The notes under the pieces are model-generated. The model was given only the letters and a program-made list of their open reading frames with translations. It was not told where the DNA came from and did no database searches. 40,789 bases of DNA. Source: an uncultured bacterium. Its GTDB lineage: Bacteria > Bacteroidota > Bacteroidia > Bacteroidales > CAIXTV01. Shown here piece after piece: positions 9,718-17,225 of this stretch. Location of the stretch: contig CAIXTV010000213.1 of NCBI GenBank assembly GCA_903922465.1, forward strand, positions 1 to 40,789, in the 5' to 3' direction. The translations under genes were made by a program, and so were the position numbers. Numbering within the stretch: position 1 is the stretch's first letter; each line of letters begins with the position of its first letter.

Positions 9718-9725
9718 CAAAGATA
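9718..9725 (-). promoter_or_regulatory. -7 promoter motif for the DUF2281/PIN pair (TATCTTTG)
   Basis: A TAnnTTTG match on the minus strand, 18 bases before the antitoxin start, implying a very short leader. Confidence 0.6.
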
Positions 9726-9806
9726 CAAAATATTTGGTTTATCAAATTTATTCAATACAAATGATTAATCCCGCCCTAACCTAAGAGTGGATTTATCTTT
9801 TTCCCT

Positions 9807-9922
9807 ACAACCAGCGCCTGACCCGTATGGGATTTGAGGATGTTATCCCCTACTGTTTAACCAACGACCTCGCAGCAGTTGTGCCTGTGTTGAGGGGCAA
9901 TGAGATTGTGAGGGCTGAATAA
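9807..9922 (+). pseudogene. Detached second copy of the comB 3' end
   Basis: The 110 bases 9807-9916 align without gaps to comB 8940-9049 with 14 mismatches (about 87% identity). Read in the comB frame, 31 of 36 residues are identical and 7 of the 12 changed codons are synonymous, so this piece evolved as coding sequence in a full gene before being cut off. It ends in its own stop at 9920. No start or upstream part of the gene is present. A strong hairpin terminator follows at 9945-9977, suggesting this is the end of a once-intact comB transcript. The 9701-9806 stretch before it holds only the promoter of the minus-strand TA pair. Confidence 0.9.
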
Positions 9923-9944
9923 GATATTATTCTTTATTAGTAAA

Positions 9945-9977
9945 AAAGATTCCATCTTATGGAAAGATGGAATCTTT
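9945..9977 (+). terminator. Strong hairpin after the comB remnant
   Basis: Perfect 14-base arms AAAGATTCCATCTT and AAGATGGAATCTTT around a 5-base loop, followed by GATTTTA. Sited 22 bases after the remnant's stop codon, it is the likely ancestral comB terminator. Confidence 0.75.
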
Positions 9978-10026
9978 GATTTTACAGCAATCTTTTTTCG
10001 AAAATGTCATATCGAATAAATATTTG

Positions 10027-10034
10027 TATATTTG
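10027..10034 (+). promoter_or_regulatory. -7 promoter motif for the second TA pair (TATATTTG)
   Basis: A TAnnTTTG match 67 bases before the ATG at 10102. It argues against the upstream TTG at 10069 only weakly, but the ATG start fits homologous antitoxins better. Confidence 0.55.
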
Positions 10035-10101
10035 TTCCTTATAAATCGAAATACTAAATTAGTACTCGTTGAGTTTTTACAATATAAAAAAAGTCTTTAA
10101 A

Positions 10102-10332
10102 ATGAAAACATTAAACATCTCAATATCTGAACTCGAATTTGATAAGTTTGGAATAAAGAAAGACCATTTGACTTTTACTGAATTCATTGATATTGTCAGC
10201 AAGGAAATTTCCCGACAAACATTACATAAATGTGTTGAATTATCAGAGAAATATGGACTTTCAAAAATGACAATGGATGATATTACGAATGAAGTAAAGG
10301 CAGTTAGACAAAATGCAAAAAATCGTAATTGA
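10102..10332 (+). CDS. Antitoxin of a PIN (TIGR00305-type) toxin-antitoxin pair
   Basis: A 76-residue protein. The frame is open from a TTG at 10069, but the ATG at 10102 gives the usual beginning MKTLNISISELEFDKFG. The pattern, a short beta-strand start then a helical EKYGLSKMTMDDITNEVKAVR segment, resembles small proteins found directly before TIGR00305 PIN toxins in Bacteroidota. It overlaps the toxin gene by 20 bases. Antitoxin function is inferred from size, position and overlap. Confidence 0.75.
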   Translation: MKTLNISISELEFDKFGIKKDHLTFTEFIDIVSKEISRQTLHKCVELSEKYGLSKMTMDDITNEVKAVRQNAKNRN

Positions 10333-10729
10333 TACCAATGTCTTAGTCTCTGCACTAATTCAACGGTCTTATCCGTTTCTTATAATTGACGAACTATTCT
10401 TTGATAGTAAAATAACACTTTGTATTTCTGACGAATTATTAGAAGAATACTATGACGTTTTAAACAGAGATAAATTTGCGAAGTACCCCGACTTTGTTAC
10501 TAAAGCAGAACAACTATTAGTTGAGATTGAAGAAAAATCAACAATATATACACCTGAAATCAAATTGGATATTATTAAAGACAAGGATGATAATAAACTC
10601 CTTGAATTAGCCGATGAAAGCAATGCAGATTATCTAATTACAGGAAACACAAATGATTTCACTATTGCCAAATATAAGAATACTAAAATTGTAACACCAA
10701 AAGAATATTGGGGAAATTATAAACCTTAA
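10313..10729 (+). CDS. PIN domain toxin, TIGR00305 family
   Basis: A 138-residue putative toxin of the TIGR00305 PIN branch. Seen: VIDTNVLVSALI with the first catalytic Asp (residue 7), the conserved ISDELLEEYYDVL helix with acidic residues, DIIKDKDDNKLLELA, and the terminal ADYLITGNTNDF with the last Asp. A metal-dependent RNase is expected. It starts inside the antitoxin gene (20-base overlap) and is followed by a hairpin at 10756-10790. Its sequence is clearly different from the PIN toxin at 9111, so the two pairs are not recent duplicates. Confidence 0.87.
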   Translation: MQKIVIDTNVLVSALIQRSYPFLIIDELFFDSKITLCISDELLEEYYDVLNRDKFAKYPDFVTKAEQLLVEIEEKSTIYTPEIKLDIIKDKDDNKLLELADESNADYLITGNTNDFTIAKYKNTKIVTPKEYWGNYKP

Positions 10730-10755
10730 CAATTCATATTTATTATTTGATAATT

Positions 10756-10790
10756 AAAGCTTCCTTCTTTTGAAAAGAGGGGAGCTTTGT
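10756..10790. terminator. Imperfect hairpin between convergent TA genes
   Basis: Arms beginning AAAGCT and ending AGCTTT with inner C/T-rich and A/G-rich pairing, followed by a short T-rich run. It lies between the plus-strand PIN toxin and the minus-strand DUF2281 gene and may serve both. Confidence 0.5.
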
Positions 10791-11035
10791 TACTTATATT
10801 TACTTCTCCATTCGCTTGCCTTATGTTGCATATCCACAGAAGAGTATGTCGATTTATATTCTGATAAACTACCTTCCCAATTAAACTTAAAGTCATCAGT
10901 GTTGACCGGTTTCTTTTTGATATTTTTACCTGATTGCAAATATTTCATTGAAATAAATTCAATAAAATCAGCTATTTCGTTTTGAGCTTTTGAGGGCAAA
11001 TTCTGAAATCTATTAAATAATAAGGATGCATTCAT
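10790..11035 (-). CDS. Orphan DUF2281-type antitoxin
   Basis: An 81-residue protein. The frame is open from 11095, but the ATG at 11035 gives the family start MNASLLFNRFQNLPSKAQNE, aligning with the antitoxin at 9500-9700 (SLPPSMLEEVNDFVDFL versus NLPSKAQNEIADFIEFI). It is longer at the C-terminus (EWRSKYK). Unlike its relative, it has no toxin gene downstream on the same strand; the next gene is the convergent PIN toxin of another pair. It may be a relic of a pair that lost its toxin, or an antidote to a toxin elsewhere. Confidence 0.7.
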   Translation of the reverse strand: MNASLLFNRFQNLPSKAQNEIADFIEFISMKYLQSGKNIKKKPVNTDDFKFNWEGSLSEYKSTYSSVDMQHKASEWRSKYK

Positions 11036-11122
11036 AAAAATATATTGATTTATAAAAGTACGAAAATTTAAATTATCAGATATTAGTATGTCCATTTATA
11101 TTTTAAAGCTAATCTCAGCTTA

Positions 11123-11234
11123 CCTAAGTATCCACTTCCTCAAAGTATTTCTTCAGCCTCCGCTATTTTCTCCCAAACACAAAAAATCCCGCCCTTCCAA
11201 AAAAAAGAGCGGGATTTTCCTTTTCCCTCAACCT
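11123..11234. repeat. 112-bp direct repeat, left copy, with embedded terminator
   Basis: Matches 11820-11931 at 107 of 112 positions with no gaps. Within it, AAATCCCGC and GCGGGATTT arms around 11188-11216 form a hairpin with T- or A-rich flanks on both sides, so it could stop transcription from either direction. The two copies bracket the HicB/HicA pair. Confidence 0.9.
11188..11219. terminator. Bidirectional hairpin in the left 112-bp repeat
   Basis: Nine-base arms AAATCCCGC/GCGGGATTT with an A-rich loop; a run of A precedes and T follows. The same structure recurs in the right repeat copy. Confidence 0.75.
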
Positions 11235-11292
11235 TAACCCTGACTCAGAAAAAAAATATAAGAAAAAAGGAAACAATGAATGGAAATATTGG

Positions 11293-11300
11293 TAATTTTG
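11293..11300 (+). promoter_or_regulatory. -7 promoter motif for hicBA (TAATTTTG)
   Basis: A TAnnTTTG match 15 bases before the ATG at 11316, implying a nearly leaderless transcript and supporting that ATG over the upstream one at 11280. Confidence 0.55.
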
Positions 11301-11315
11301 CAAAAACGATTTAAA

Positions 11316-11558
11316 ATGAAAACAAATCTGAAATTGACTGCTGTTTTTGAACCCGATGAAGAATATGGGTACATTGCTTATATAGAAGAAATTCCGGGCG
11401 TAAACACTCAGGGCGAAACAATAGAAGAAGCAAAAACAAATCTCCTTGAAGCTCTCAATTTGATTATGGAAACGCGCCGCTCAATGGCAGAAAATGAATT
11501 AAAAAAGGGCTATAAATCTGAGCATAATTATATAAAAGAAGATATTGTTTTTGCCTAA
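11316..11558 (+). CDS. hicB: HicB-like antitoxin
   Basis: An 80-residue HicB-family antitoxin with the partly degraded RNase H-like fold of that family. Seen: LTAVFEPDEEYGYIAYIEEIPG, then NTQGETIEEAKTNLLEALNLIME, the hallmark of the family. No obvious DNA-binding domain follows, as in short HicB forms. The frame is open from 11280, but the ATG at 11316 is preferred because it matches family starts and sits after the -7 motif. Its stop overlaps the hicA start by one base (TAATG). Confidence 0.85.
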   Translation: MKTNLKLTAVFEPDEEYGYIAYIEEIPGVNTQGETIEEAKTNLLEALNLIMETRRSMAENELKKGYKSEHNYIKEDIVFA

Positions 11559-11746
11559 TGAAAATTGTTGATTTTATTAGGTATTTAAGGACACATCGTT
11601 GTGTATTTCTCGGAGAAGGTGGAAATCATAGTGTTTATATTAATACGGTCAACAATAGAATATCGACAGTTCCACGTCATAAAGAAATCAAAAATAAATT
11701 GTGCATGAAAATCTGTAAAGATTTGGGAATACCTTCGCCATTCTAA
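11558..11746 (+). CDS. hicA: HicA-like toxin
   Basis: A 62-residue HicA mRNA interferase with the double-stranded-RNA-binding-like fold. The catalytic His is in the GGNHSVYIN segment (His24), followed by VPRHKEIKNKLCMKICKDLGI, the typical C-terminal half. Here the gene order is antitoxin first, the reverse of the classical hicA-hicB order; this order is also common. It lies between two copies of a 112-bp repeat. Confidence 0.87.
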   Translation: MKIVDFIRYLRTHRCVFLGEGGNHSVYINTVNNRISTVPRHKEIKNKLCMKICKDLGIPSPF

Positions 11747-11819
11747 TCAAAAAATCTTAGGTATACCAAATTAACGTCATTTCATACCATAAATTAAAAT
11801 AGGTGATAATTTAAATTTG

Positions 11820-11931
11820 CCTAAGTATCCACTTCCTCAAAATATTTTTTTAGCATCTGCTATTTTCTCCCAAACACAAAAAATCCCGCCCTTCCAAAAA
11901 AAAGAGCGGGATTTTCCTTTTCCCTCAACCT
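11820..11931. repeat. 112-bp direct repeat, right copy, with embedded terminator
   Basis: Second copy of the repeat at 11123-11234, five mismatches. It begins 74 bases after hicA and includes the same AAATCCCGC/GCGGGATTT hairpin (about 11881-11913), which probably terminates the hicBA transcript. Confidence 0.9.
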
Positions 11932-11961
11932 CAACCTCAACCTCATTCAGGCGTGGTCAAC

Positions 11962-12003
11962 GGACAACTTAAAACTTAAATCTTAACACTTAAAACTTAA
12001 AAC
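11962..12003. repeat. CTTAAAACTTAAA low-complexity repeat
   Basis: A short run of the word ACTTAAAACTTAAA with variants. It is the reverse complement of the longer TTAAGTTTTAAGTG run at 40619-40789, so the same filler occurs twice in the window. Confidence 0.7.
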
Positions 12004-12006
12004 TCC

Positions 12007-12897
12007 TCAACCTATCACCACATTCACATGATTAGTAGTTCCCCTCTTAATAGTAACATTCATGGTAACTACAACTGCCCCGTTTAAGGTTCCGGTTAAA
12101 ATATCTTGCCCAGCTTTTACCTCTTCAATAGTAGCATTCCCTTCGCTATTGGTGGTTGCCGATTTTTTGGCATTGGTTAAAGTAAATAAAACATTTGGCA
12201 CAGCAACGCCACTTGGCGATGCAGCATGTATTTCGAGATAAGTATGATGCACATTTATAGTAGGAATCACCATGCTTCCCTTCATACGTTTGAAAAAATC
12301 CGGTTTACTTTCTTCATAGTCTCTGCACAAATATTTAAAATTGGGGATATGGCTTTTCAATATTTTAGCCTTACTTTTAAATTCTTTTGTCAGCAAAGTA
12401 GAAACTTCGTGCACCGTTTCGCTTGTACCTTGAATACTTTTAAAAGAATCTATTTTTTCTTGTAAAGTAACAAGATTTGCACCCGTAACGGTATTGGTAG
12501 GAGTCAATAATGCAAGATTAGTAAACATCAAATTATGGTCAGCTTGCGCATTAGCACCACATTGTGCATCCGATTCTGTTGTAAAATCAGTTGGCTCAGT
12601 ATGCAATTGTTCAGCAAGACTGAGCTTTCCCAATTTATTAAACTTAACAAAAGCCTTACCCGAAAGATTCGACGTAAAACTTGCTAAAAGCTGTTTGGCT
12701 TCTAATTTTTCGGCCGAAAAACCGCTATTATTCACATTTGCAGCCGCTAATGAAACTTTATAAGCTGCATAATCTTCCATGTAATCAGCCGCTTCTTCCA
12801 TGAAATCTTCGTTACCATCATACTGATCACTATCTGCTGTTAATTCCTCAAACAGTGCAGTATACATGGTATCTCTCGCTTGTTCTGTATTGGTCAT
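12007..12897 (-). CDS. Unrecognised cytosolic protein with C-terminal carboxypeptidase-regulatory-like domain
   Basis: A 296-residue protein not assigned to a family. No signal peptide. Residues 1-200 are mostly helical, with an acidic start (EELTADSDQYDGNEDFMEEAADYMEDY) and a QLLASFTSNLSGKAFVKFNK segment. The last 85 residues (from INVHHTYLEIHAASPSGVAVPNVLFTL) look like a small beta-sandwich similar to carboxypeptidase regulatory-like domains (TNSEGNATIEEVKAG is the typical turn). A TATCTTTG motif lies 42 bases upstream. A 21-bp tandem array begins 222 bases upstream. It shares the helical-then-beta layout, but no obvious sequence, with the protein at 27783-28550. Confidence 0.75.
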   Translation of the reverse strand: MTNTEQARDTMYTALFEELTADSDQYDGNEDFMEEAADYMEDYAAYKVSLAAANVNNSGFSAEKLEAKQLLASFTSNLSGKAFVKFNKLGKLSLAEQLHTEPTDFTTESDAQCGANAQADHNLMFTNLALLTPTNTVTGANLVTLQEKIDSFKSIQGTSETVHEVSTLLTKEFKSKAKILKSHIPNFKYLCRDYEESKPDFFKRMKGSMVIPTINVHHTYLEIHAASPSGVAVPNVLFTLTNAKKSATTNSEGNATIEEVKAGQDILTGTLNGAVVVTMNVTIKRGTTNHVNVVIG

Positions 12898-12938
12898 ATC
12901 AAATAATTTTAGTTATAAAAATACTTACTTCTAGGGTA

Positions 12939-12946
12939 CAAAGATA
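12939..12946 (-). promoter_or_regulatory. -7 promoter motif TATCTTTG
   Basis: A TAnnTTTG match on the minus strand 42 bases before the unrecognised 296-residue protein, supporting that it is expressed. Confidence 0.6.
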
Positions 12947-13118
12947 ATATAATATCCAAACATACAATCTTTTTTTTTTAAATTAATTTATTTTTTTCTT
13001 CATTCGCCTTTAAAGCAATCAAAATAGCTGAAAATAACAACTAAGATATTGAAAATATATTTTAAAAATATATCATTACCCACCTACAAATCAAATCATT
13101 ACTTATTGTCTCTCTCTT

Positions 13119-13370
13119 GATGGTCGTTAAATGACTGTTGACGGTCGTTAAATAAGAAGTGACGATCGTTTTATGACTGTTGGTGGTCGTTTTATGACTG
13201 TTGATGGTCGTTAAATGACAAGTTATGGTCGTTAAATAACAAGTGATGGTCGTTAAATGACTGTTGATGGTCGTTAAATGACTGTTGATGGTCATTAAAT
13301 GACTGTTGATGGTCGTTAAATGACTGTTGATGGTCGTTAAATGGAAAGTGATGGTCGTTTTATGTCAAGT
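13119..13370. repeat. Tandem array of twelve 21-bp units (GATGGTCGTTAAATGACTGTT)
   Basis: Twelve consecutive 21-base units without spacers; several are identical, others differ in the last six bases (GACTGTT, GACAAGT, AGAAGT) or have TTTTA for TTAAA. Each unit contains a near-palindrome GTCGTTAAATGAC; in the unit at 13287 it is perfect (GTCATT-A-AATGAC). On the minus strand the frame TTINSHL repeats without stops; all plus frames contain stops. There is no Cas gene or spacer variation, so this is not a CRISPR array. It lies between the minus-strand gene at 12897 and dnaE at 13656. Confidence 0.95.
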
Positions 13371-13655
13371 GACAAAAATTTCAATTTACCTTGCAATTAT
13401 TGCAATTTTATTTTCAATAAAACCAATCTGTGAATCTGTGGCAATGCTTTAATAAAAGCATAGTCATATCCTATTCAACAAATCAGCAATTTTCGAATTT
13501 CCAAAACATCAAATCAACAAAACTTTTAATTATTTTTCAACAAACTATCCTCCAAACATAATAAACAGTAATTTTATCGGGCAATTAGCTTGAGAAATCA
13601 TAGCGAAGCAAATCTCTAGAAACCAAATATATAAAATTATAATTCAGTTCCCCCA

Positions 13656-16600
13656 ATGTCAGAATTTACTCATCTTCATGTTCATACACAATACTCAATT
13701 CTCGATGGTTTTGCGGATATAGGAAGAATTATGGAAAAATCGATAGCAACAGGAATGAGATCTGTGGCTATTACGGATCATGGGGCCATGTATGGGGTGA
13801 TTAGTTTTGTAAAAGAAGCTCAGCGAAATTGCATTAAACCTATAGTTGGCTGCGAGGTGTATGTGGCAGCTAGGTCGCATTTAGATAAAAAAGCAAAAGA
13901 GGACCGTAGCGGTTTCCATTTAATTCTATTGGCAAAGGATTACGAAGGTTATAAAAACCTTTCGCGTCTGGTTTCAACAAGTTATTTAGATGGGCATTAT
14001 TATAAACCCCGTGTTGATATCGAATTATTAAATAAATATCATCAGGGGCTTATTGCTTCCACGGCTTGTTTAGGTGGAGAAGTGCCTCGTTCGATTAGGC
14101 AATATAATTTGATGCCTTCGGATATGGATTTTTCAAACTATCAATTTGATTTGAGCAAAGCGGAAGAAGTCATCGAAAAGTATTATAATATATTTAAGGA
14201 TGATTTTTATTTGGAACTGCAGCGCCATGGTCTTCCCGAGCAAGCCCTGGTGAATGAAGCATTAATGCAACTATCTCGTAAAAATGGCATCAAATGTATA
14301 GCGACTAATGATGTGCATTTTATCAATGCTGATGATGCGGAAGCCCACAATTTGTTGGTCTGCTTAAATACGAACAGCGAAGAAGATTCAAACGAAGGCA
14401 TGCATTATTCGGGGCAGGAATTTCTGAAAACGCCCGAAGAAATGGCAGAACTTTTTGCCGATTTCCCCGAAGCCATTTCAAACACTCAGGAAATTAGCGA
14501 TAAGATTCAATCGTATAAATTGGAGAAAAATGTGATGCTGCCCGTCTTTCCAATTCCTGAAGGATTCGACACTCAATTTCAGTTGCTCGAAAAACTAACA
14601 TGGGAAGGAGCTGCTGAGCGCTATCCTGATATGACTGATGAAATACGCGACCGCATTCAATTCGAATTGAATGTAGTGAACGAAACCGACTTCTCAGGCT
14701 ATTTCCTCATTGTTTCCGATTTCATCAGAGAAGCAAGAAGCATGGGAGTTAGAGTTGGTCCGGGACGAGGCTCTGCTGCAGGATCGGTTGTAGTGTATTG
14801 CATTGGCATCACCAATATCGACCCCATTAAGTATAATTTGCTTTTCGAGAGATTCTTAAACCCCGAACGTGTATCCATGCCCGATATGGACATCGACTTC
14901 GACGACGAAGGTCGCGAAAGAGTTATAGAATATGTTATCAATAAGTATGGTCAGGACAAGGTTGCCCAAATAGCCACCTTTGGCACCATGGCAGCCAAGT
15001 CAGCTATTAGAGATGTGGCAAGAGTATTGAAGCTCCCCTTGTCTGAATCTGACAAACTCGCCAAGCTTGTCCCTGAAAAACCCGGCACTACATTAAGTAG
15101 TGCATTTAAGGAGGTGCCTGAGTTGTTAAATGCTAGCCTCAAGGGCGATGATTTAACCCGTAAAACTCTTCACTTTGCTCAAAAACTGGAAGGTTCTACC
15201 CGCAGCGTAGGAAAGCATGCCTGTGGAATCATCATCGCTGCCGAATCACTTATTGATCATGTACCTCTTTGCACCGCCAAAGACACCAATATGCCCGTAA
15301 TTCAATATGAAGGCACATTGGTTGAATATGCAGGTTTACTTAAGATGGATTTTCTTGGATTAAGAACGCTTTCCATTATTAATGATGCTTTAGAAAACAT
15401 CCATAAACGACATGGGATAACGATAGATATCGATAAAATCCCGCTCGACGACGCTGCAACTTATGAACTTTTTAGCAGAGCCGACACAACCGGAGTTTTT
15501 CAGTTTGAATCGGACGGAATGCGTGCATATTTACAAGATTTAAAACCCGATCGCTTTGAAGATATCATTGCCATGAATGCCCTCTATCGTCCAGGGCCTA
15601 TGCAATATATCCCTCAATTTATCAATCGTAAGTTTGGCCGAGAACCTATCGAATATGCTTATCCTGAAATGAAGCTTTATCTCGAAGAAACTTATGGAAT
15701 TACAGTTTATCAGGAACAAGTAATGCTTCTTTCGCAACAGTTGGGGAATTTCACCAAGGGTCAGGCTGATTCATTGCGTAAGGCAATGGGTAAGAAGAAG
15801 AAAAAGGAGATGGACGAGTTGAAGGAGAAATTCTTTGCAGGGTGTGAGAAAAATGGATTTGAAAAAGTTAAGGTAGATAAAATTTGGTCCGACTGGGAAG
15901 CTTTCGCCGAATATGCATTCAATAAATCACATTCAACTTGCTATTCATTTATCGCCTATCAAACAGCCTACTTAAAAGTACATTACAAAGCTGAGTTTAT
16001 GGCGGCTGTTCTAACACATAAACTAAACGATATAAAGGAAATTTCTATGCTTATCGATGATTGTCGTAAGCAAAAGATTGAAGTCCTTGGTCCTAGCATT
16101 AACGAAAGTGTAATGAAATTCACAGTAAATCCAAAGGGAGAAATACTATTTGGGATGGGTGCTATTAAAGGAGTCGGCGAAGCTGCTGTTGAATCCATTG
16201 TCTTGGAAAGAAACCAAAACGGACCTTATAAAAGTATTTTTGATTTTATCTTAAGGGTGAATCTTCGCAATTGCAATAAAAGAAGTTTAGAAGCCATGGC
16301 AAAAGGTGGTGTTTTTGATTGCTTCGAATCGACACATAGGGCACAGTTTTTCTTTTCCGAGAACAATGATGAGGTAACATTTATCGAAAAAATCATTCGA
16401 TATGCTTCAAATGTTCAGCAAAAAATGAATAGTAATCAACAATCTTTATTTGGAGAAACTACGTCAGAAGTGCTTTCCGATCCACCTATTCCCAGTTGTA
16501 AGCCTTGGACCAAGCTCGAACAACTTAAATTTGAGAAAGAAGTAACTGGGTTTTACATCTCAGGACATCCTTTAGATGATTATAAAGTTGAAATCGATAG

Positions 16601-17156
16601 CTTCACAAATACAGGACTGGGTATTTTAAGCAAGGATTTGAAACCATTACAAAATAAGGAAGTTTGCTTTGCAGGAATAATTTCCTCCGCAAATCATAAA
16701 TCTGATAAAAACGGGAAACCATTTTGTAGTATTGTCATAGAAGATTATCACGATAATGTTCAACTTACATTATTTTCGGAAGATTATATAAAATACAAAA
16801 ACTACCTCGACACAGGCTATTACTTGATGATTAAAGGGAAAGTGCAAGCCCGCTGGAAATCGAGCGACCAGTTTGAAGTAAAGATATCACAGATGTTTTT
16901 ACTTCAGGATGTAATGAATAAATTCACTCAGAATATTTGTCTTTTCATCCCCGTTGTTGAAATTAATCAACAATTGACCCATAAACTGAAAGAATTGATG
17001 GAGAAAAATACAGGAAAGTGTCCTTTACATTTCCTTGTGCTTGACGCGAACGAACAATTGAATATTGATCTGAATTCAAAGAAATATCTAGTTGATCCAA
17101 AGAATTTCATCACGAGTTTATCTGCTCTGAAAAACATAAAATTCAAAATAAATTAG
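13656..17156 (+). CDS. dnaE: DNA polymerase III alpha subunit
   Basis: An 1166-residue replicative polymerase of the DnaE1 class, full length. N-terminal PHP domain starts HLHVHTQYSILDG (6-18). Palm catalytic residues are Asp410 and Asp412 in MPDMDIDFDDEGR and Asp565 in LKMDFLGLRTL. GPGRGSAAGS and the FNKSHSTCYSFIAYQTAYLK block match the family. A beta-clamp-binding motif QQSLF is at 928-932, and an OB-fold domain follows (about 1000-1090, FAGIISSANHKSDKNGKPF). It copies the chromosome as the core of Pol III. trxA follows by 69 bases with its own promoter motif. Confidence 0.97.
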   Translation: MSEFTHLHVHTQYSILDGFADIGRIMEKSIATGMRSVAITDHGAMYGVISFVKEAQRNCIKPIVGCEVYVAARSHLDKKAKEDRSGFHLILLAKDYEGYKNLSRLVSTSYLDGHYYKPRVDIELLNKYHQGLIASTACLGGEVPRSIRQYNLMPSDMDFSNYQFDLSKAEEVIEKYYNIFKDDFYLELQRHGLPEQALVNEALMQLSRKNGIKCIATNDVHFINADDAEAHNLLVCLNTNSEEDSNEGMHYSGQEFLKTPEEMAELFADFPEAISNTQEISDKIQSYKLEKNVMLPVFPIPEGFDTQFQLLEKLTWEGAAERYPDMTDEIRDRIQFELNVVNETDFSGYFLIVSDFIREARSMGVRVGPGRGSAAGSVVVYCIGITNIDPIKYNLLFERFLNPERVSMPDMDIDFDDEGRERVIEYVINKYGQDKVAQIATFGTMAAKSAIRDVARVLKLPLSESDKLAKLVPEKPGTTLSSAFKEVPELLNASLKGDDLTRKTLHFAQKLEGSTRSVGKHACGIIIAAESLIDHVPLCTAKDTNMPVIQYEGTLVEYAGLLKMDFLGLRTLSIINDALENIHKRHGITIDIDKIPLDDAATYELFSRADTTGVFQFESDGMRAYLQDLKPDRFEDIIAMNALYRPGPMQYIPQFINRKFGREPIEYAYPEMKLYLEETYGITVYQEQVMLLSQQLGNFTKGQADSLRKAMGKKKKKEMDELKEKFFAGCEKNGFEKVKVDKIWSDWEAFAEYAFNKSHSTCYSFIAYQTAYLKVHYKAEFMAAVLTHKLNDIKEISMLIDDCRKQKIEVLGPSINESVMKFTVNPKGEILFGMGAIKGVGEAAVESIVLERNQNGPYKSIFDFILRVNLRNCNKRSLEAMAKGGVFDCFESTHRAQFFFSENNDEVTFIEKIIRYASNVQQKMNSNQQSLFGETTSEVLSDPPIPSCKPWTKLEQLKFEKEVTGFYISGHPLDDYKVEIDSFTNTGLGILSKDLKPLQNKEVCFAGIISSANHKSDKNGKPFCSIVIEDYHDNVQLTLFSEDYIKYKNYLDTGYYLMIKGKVQARWKSSDQFEVKISQMFLLQDVMNKFTQNICLFIPVVEINQQLTHKLKELMEKNTGKCPLHFLVLDANEQLNIDLNSKKYLVDPKNFITSLSALKNIKFKIN

Positions 17157-17186
17157 TAGAAATCTTTTTTATATCGAAAGAACATC

Positions 17187-17194
17187 TATATTTG
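17187..17194 (+). promoter_or_regulatory. -7 promoter motif for trxA (TATATTTG)
   Basis: A TAnnTTTG match 31 bases before the trxA ATG; trxA and the following DUF58 gene may be transcribed from here independently of dnaE. Confidence 0.65.
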
Positions 17195-17225
17195 TAAAAC
17201 GTAATTTAATTTAAAAAACAATATT

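Larger units (their letters stand above)
12898..13655. other. 758-base intergenic region between divergent genes
   Basis: Holds the promoter of the minus-strand gene (12939-12946), a poly-T tract near 12970, the 21-bp array, and about 285 further AT-rich bases before dnaE. TAATTTTA near 13569 is a weak candidate -7 element for dnaE. No additional gene is supported. Confidence 0.6.

Noticed and set aside
10770-10985. 71-codon plus-strand frame opposite the orphan antitoxin
   Set aside because: Antisense shadow of the DUF2281 gene, which has family motifs.
11123-11155. Minus-strand coding remnant ending LKKYFEEVDT in both 112-bp repeats
   Set aside because: The differences in the last codons are silent, which is suggestive, but an in-frame stop lies just upstream and the terminator sits before it, so there is no credible gene.
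13119-13370. CRISPR-like array
   Set aside because: Units are contiguous with a 21-base period, no unique spacers, no cas genes and no leader; this is a simple tandem repeat.
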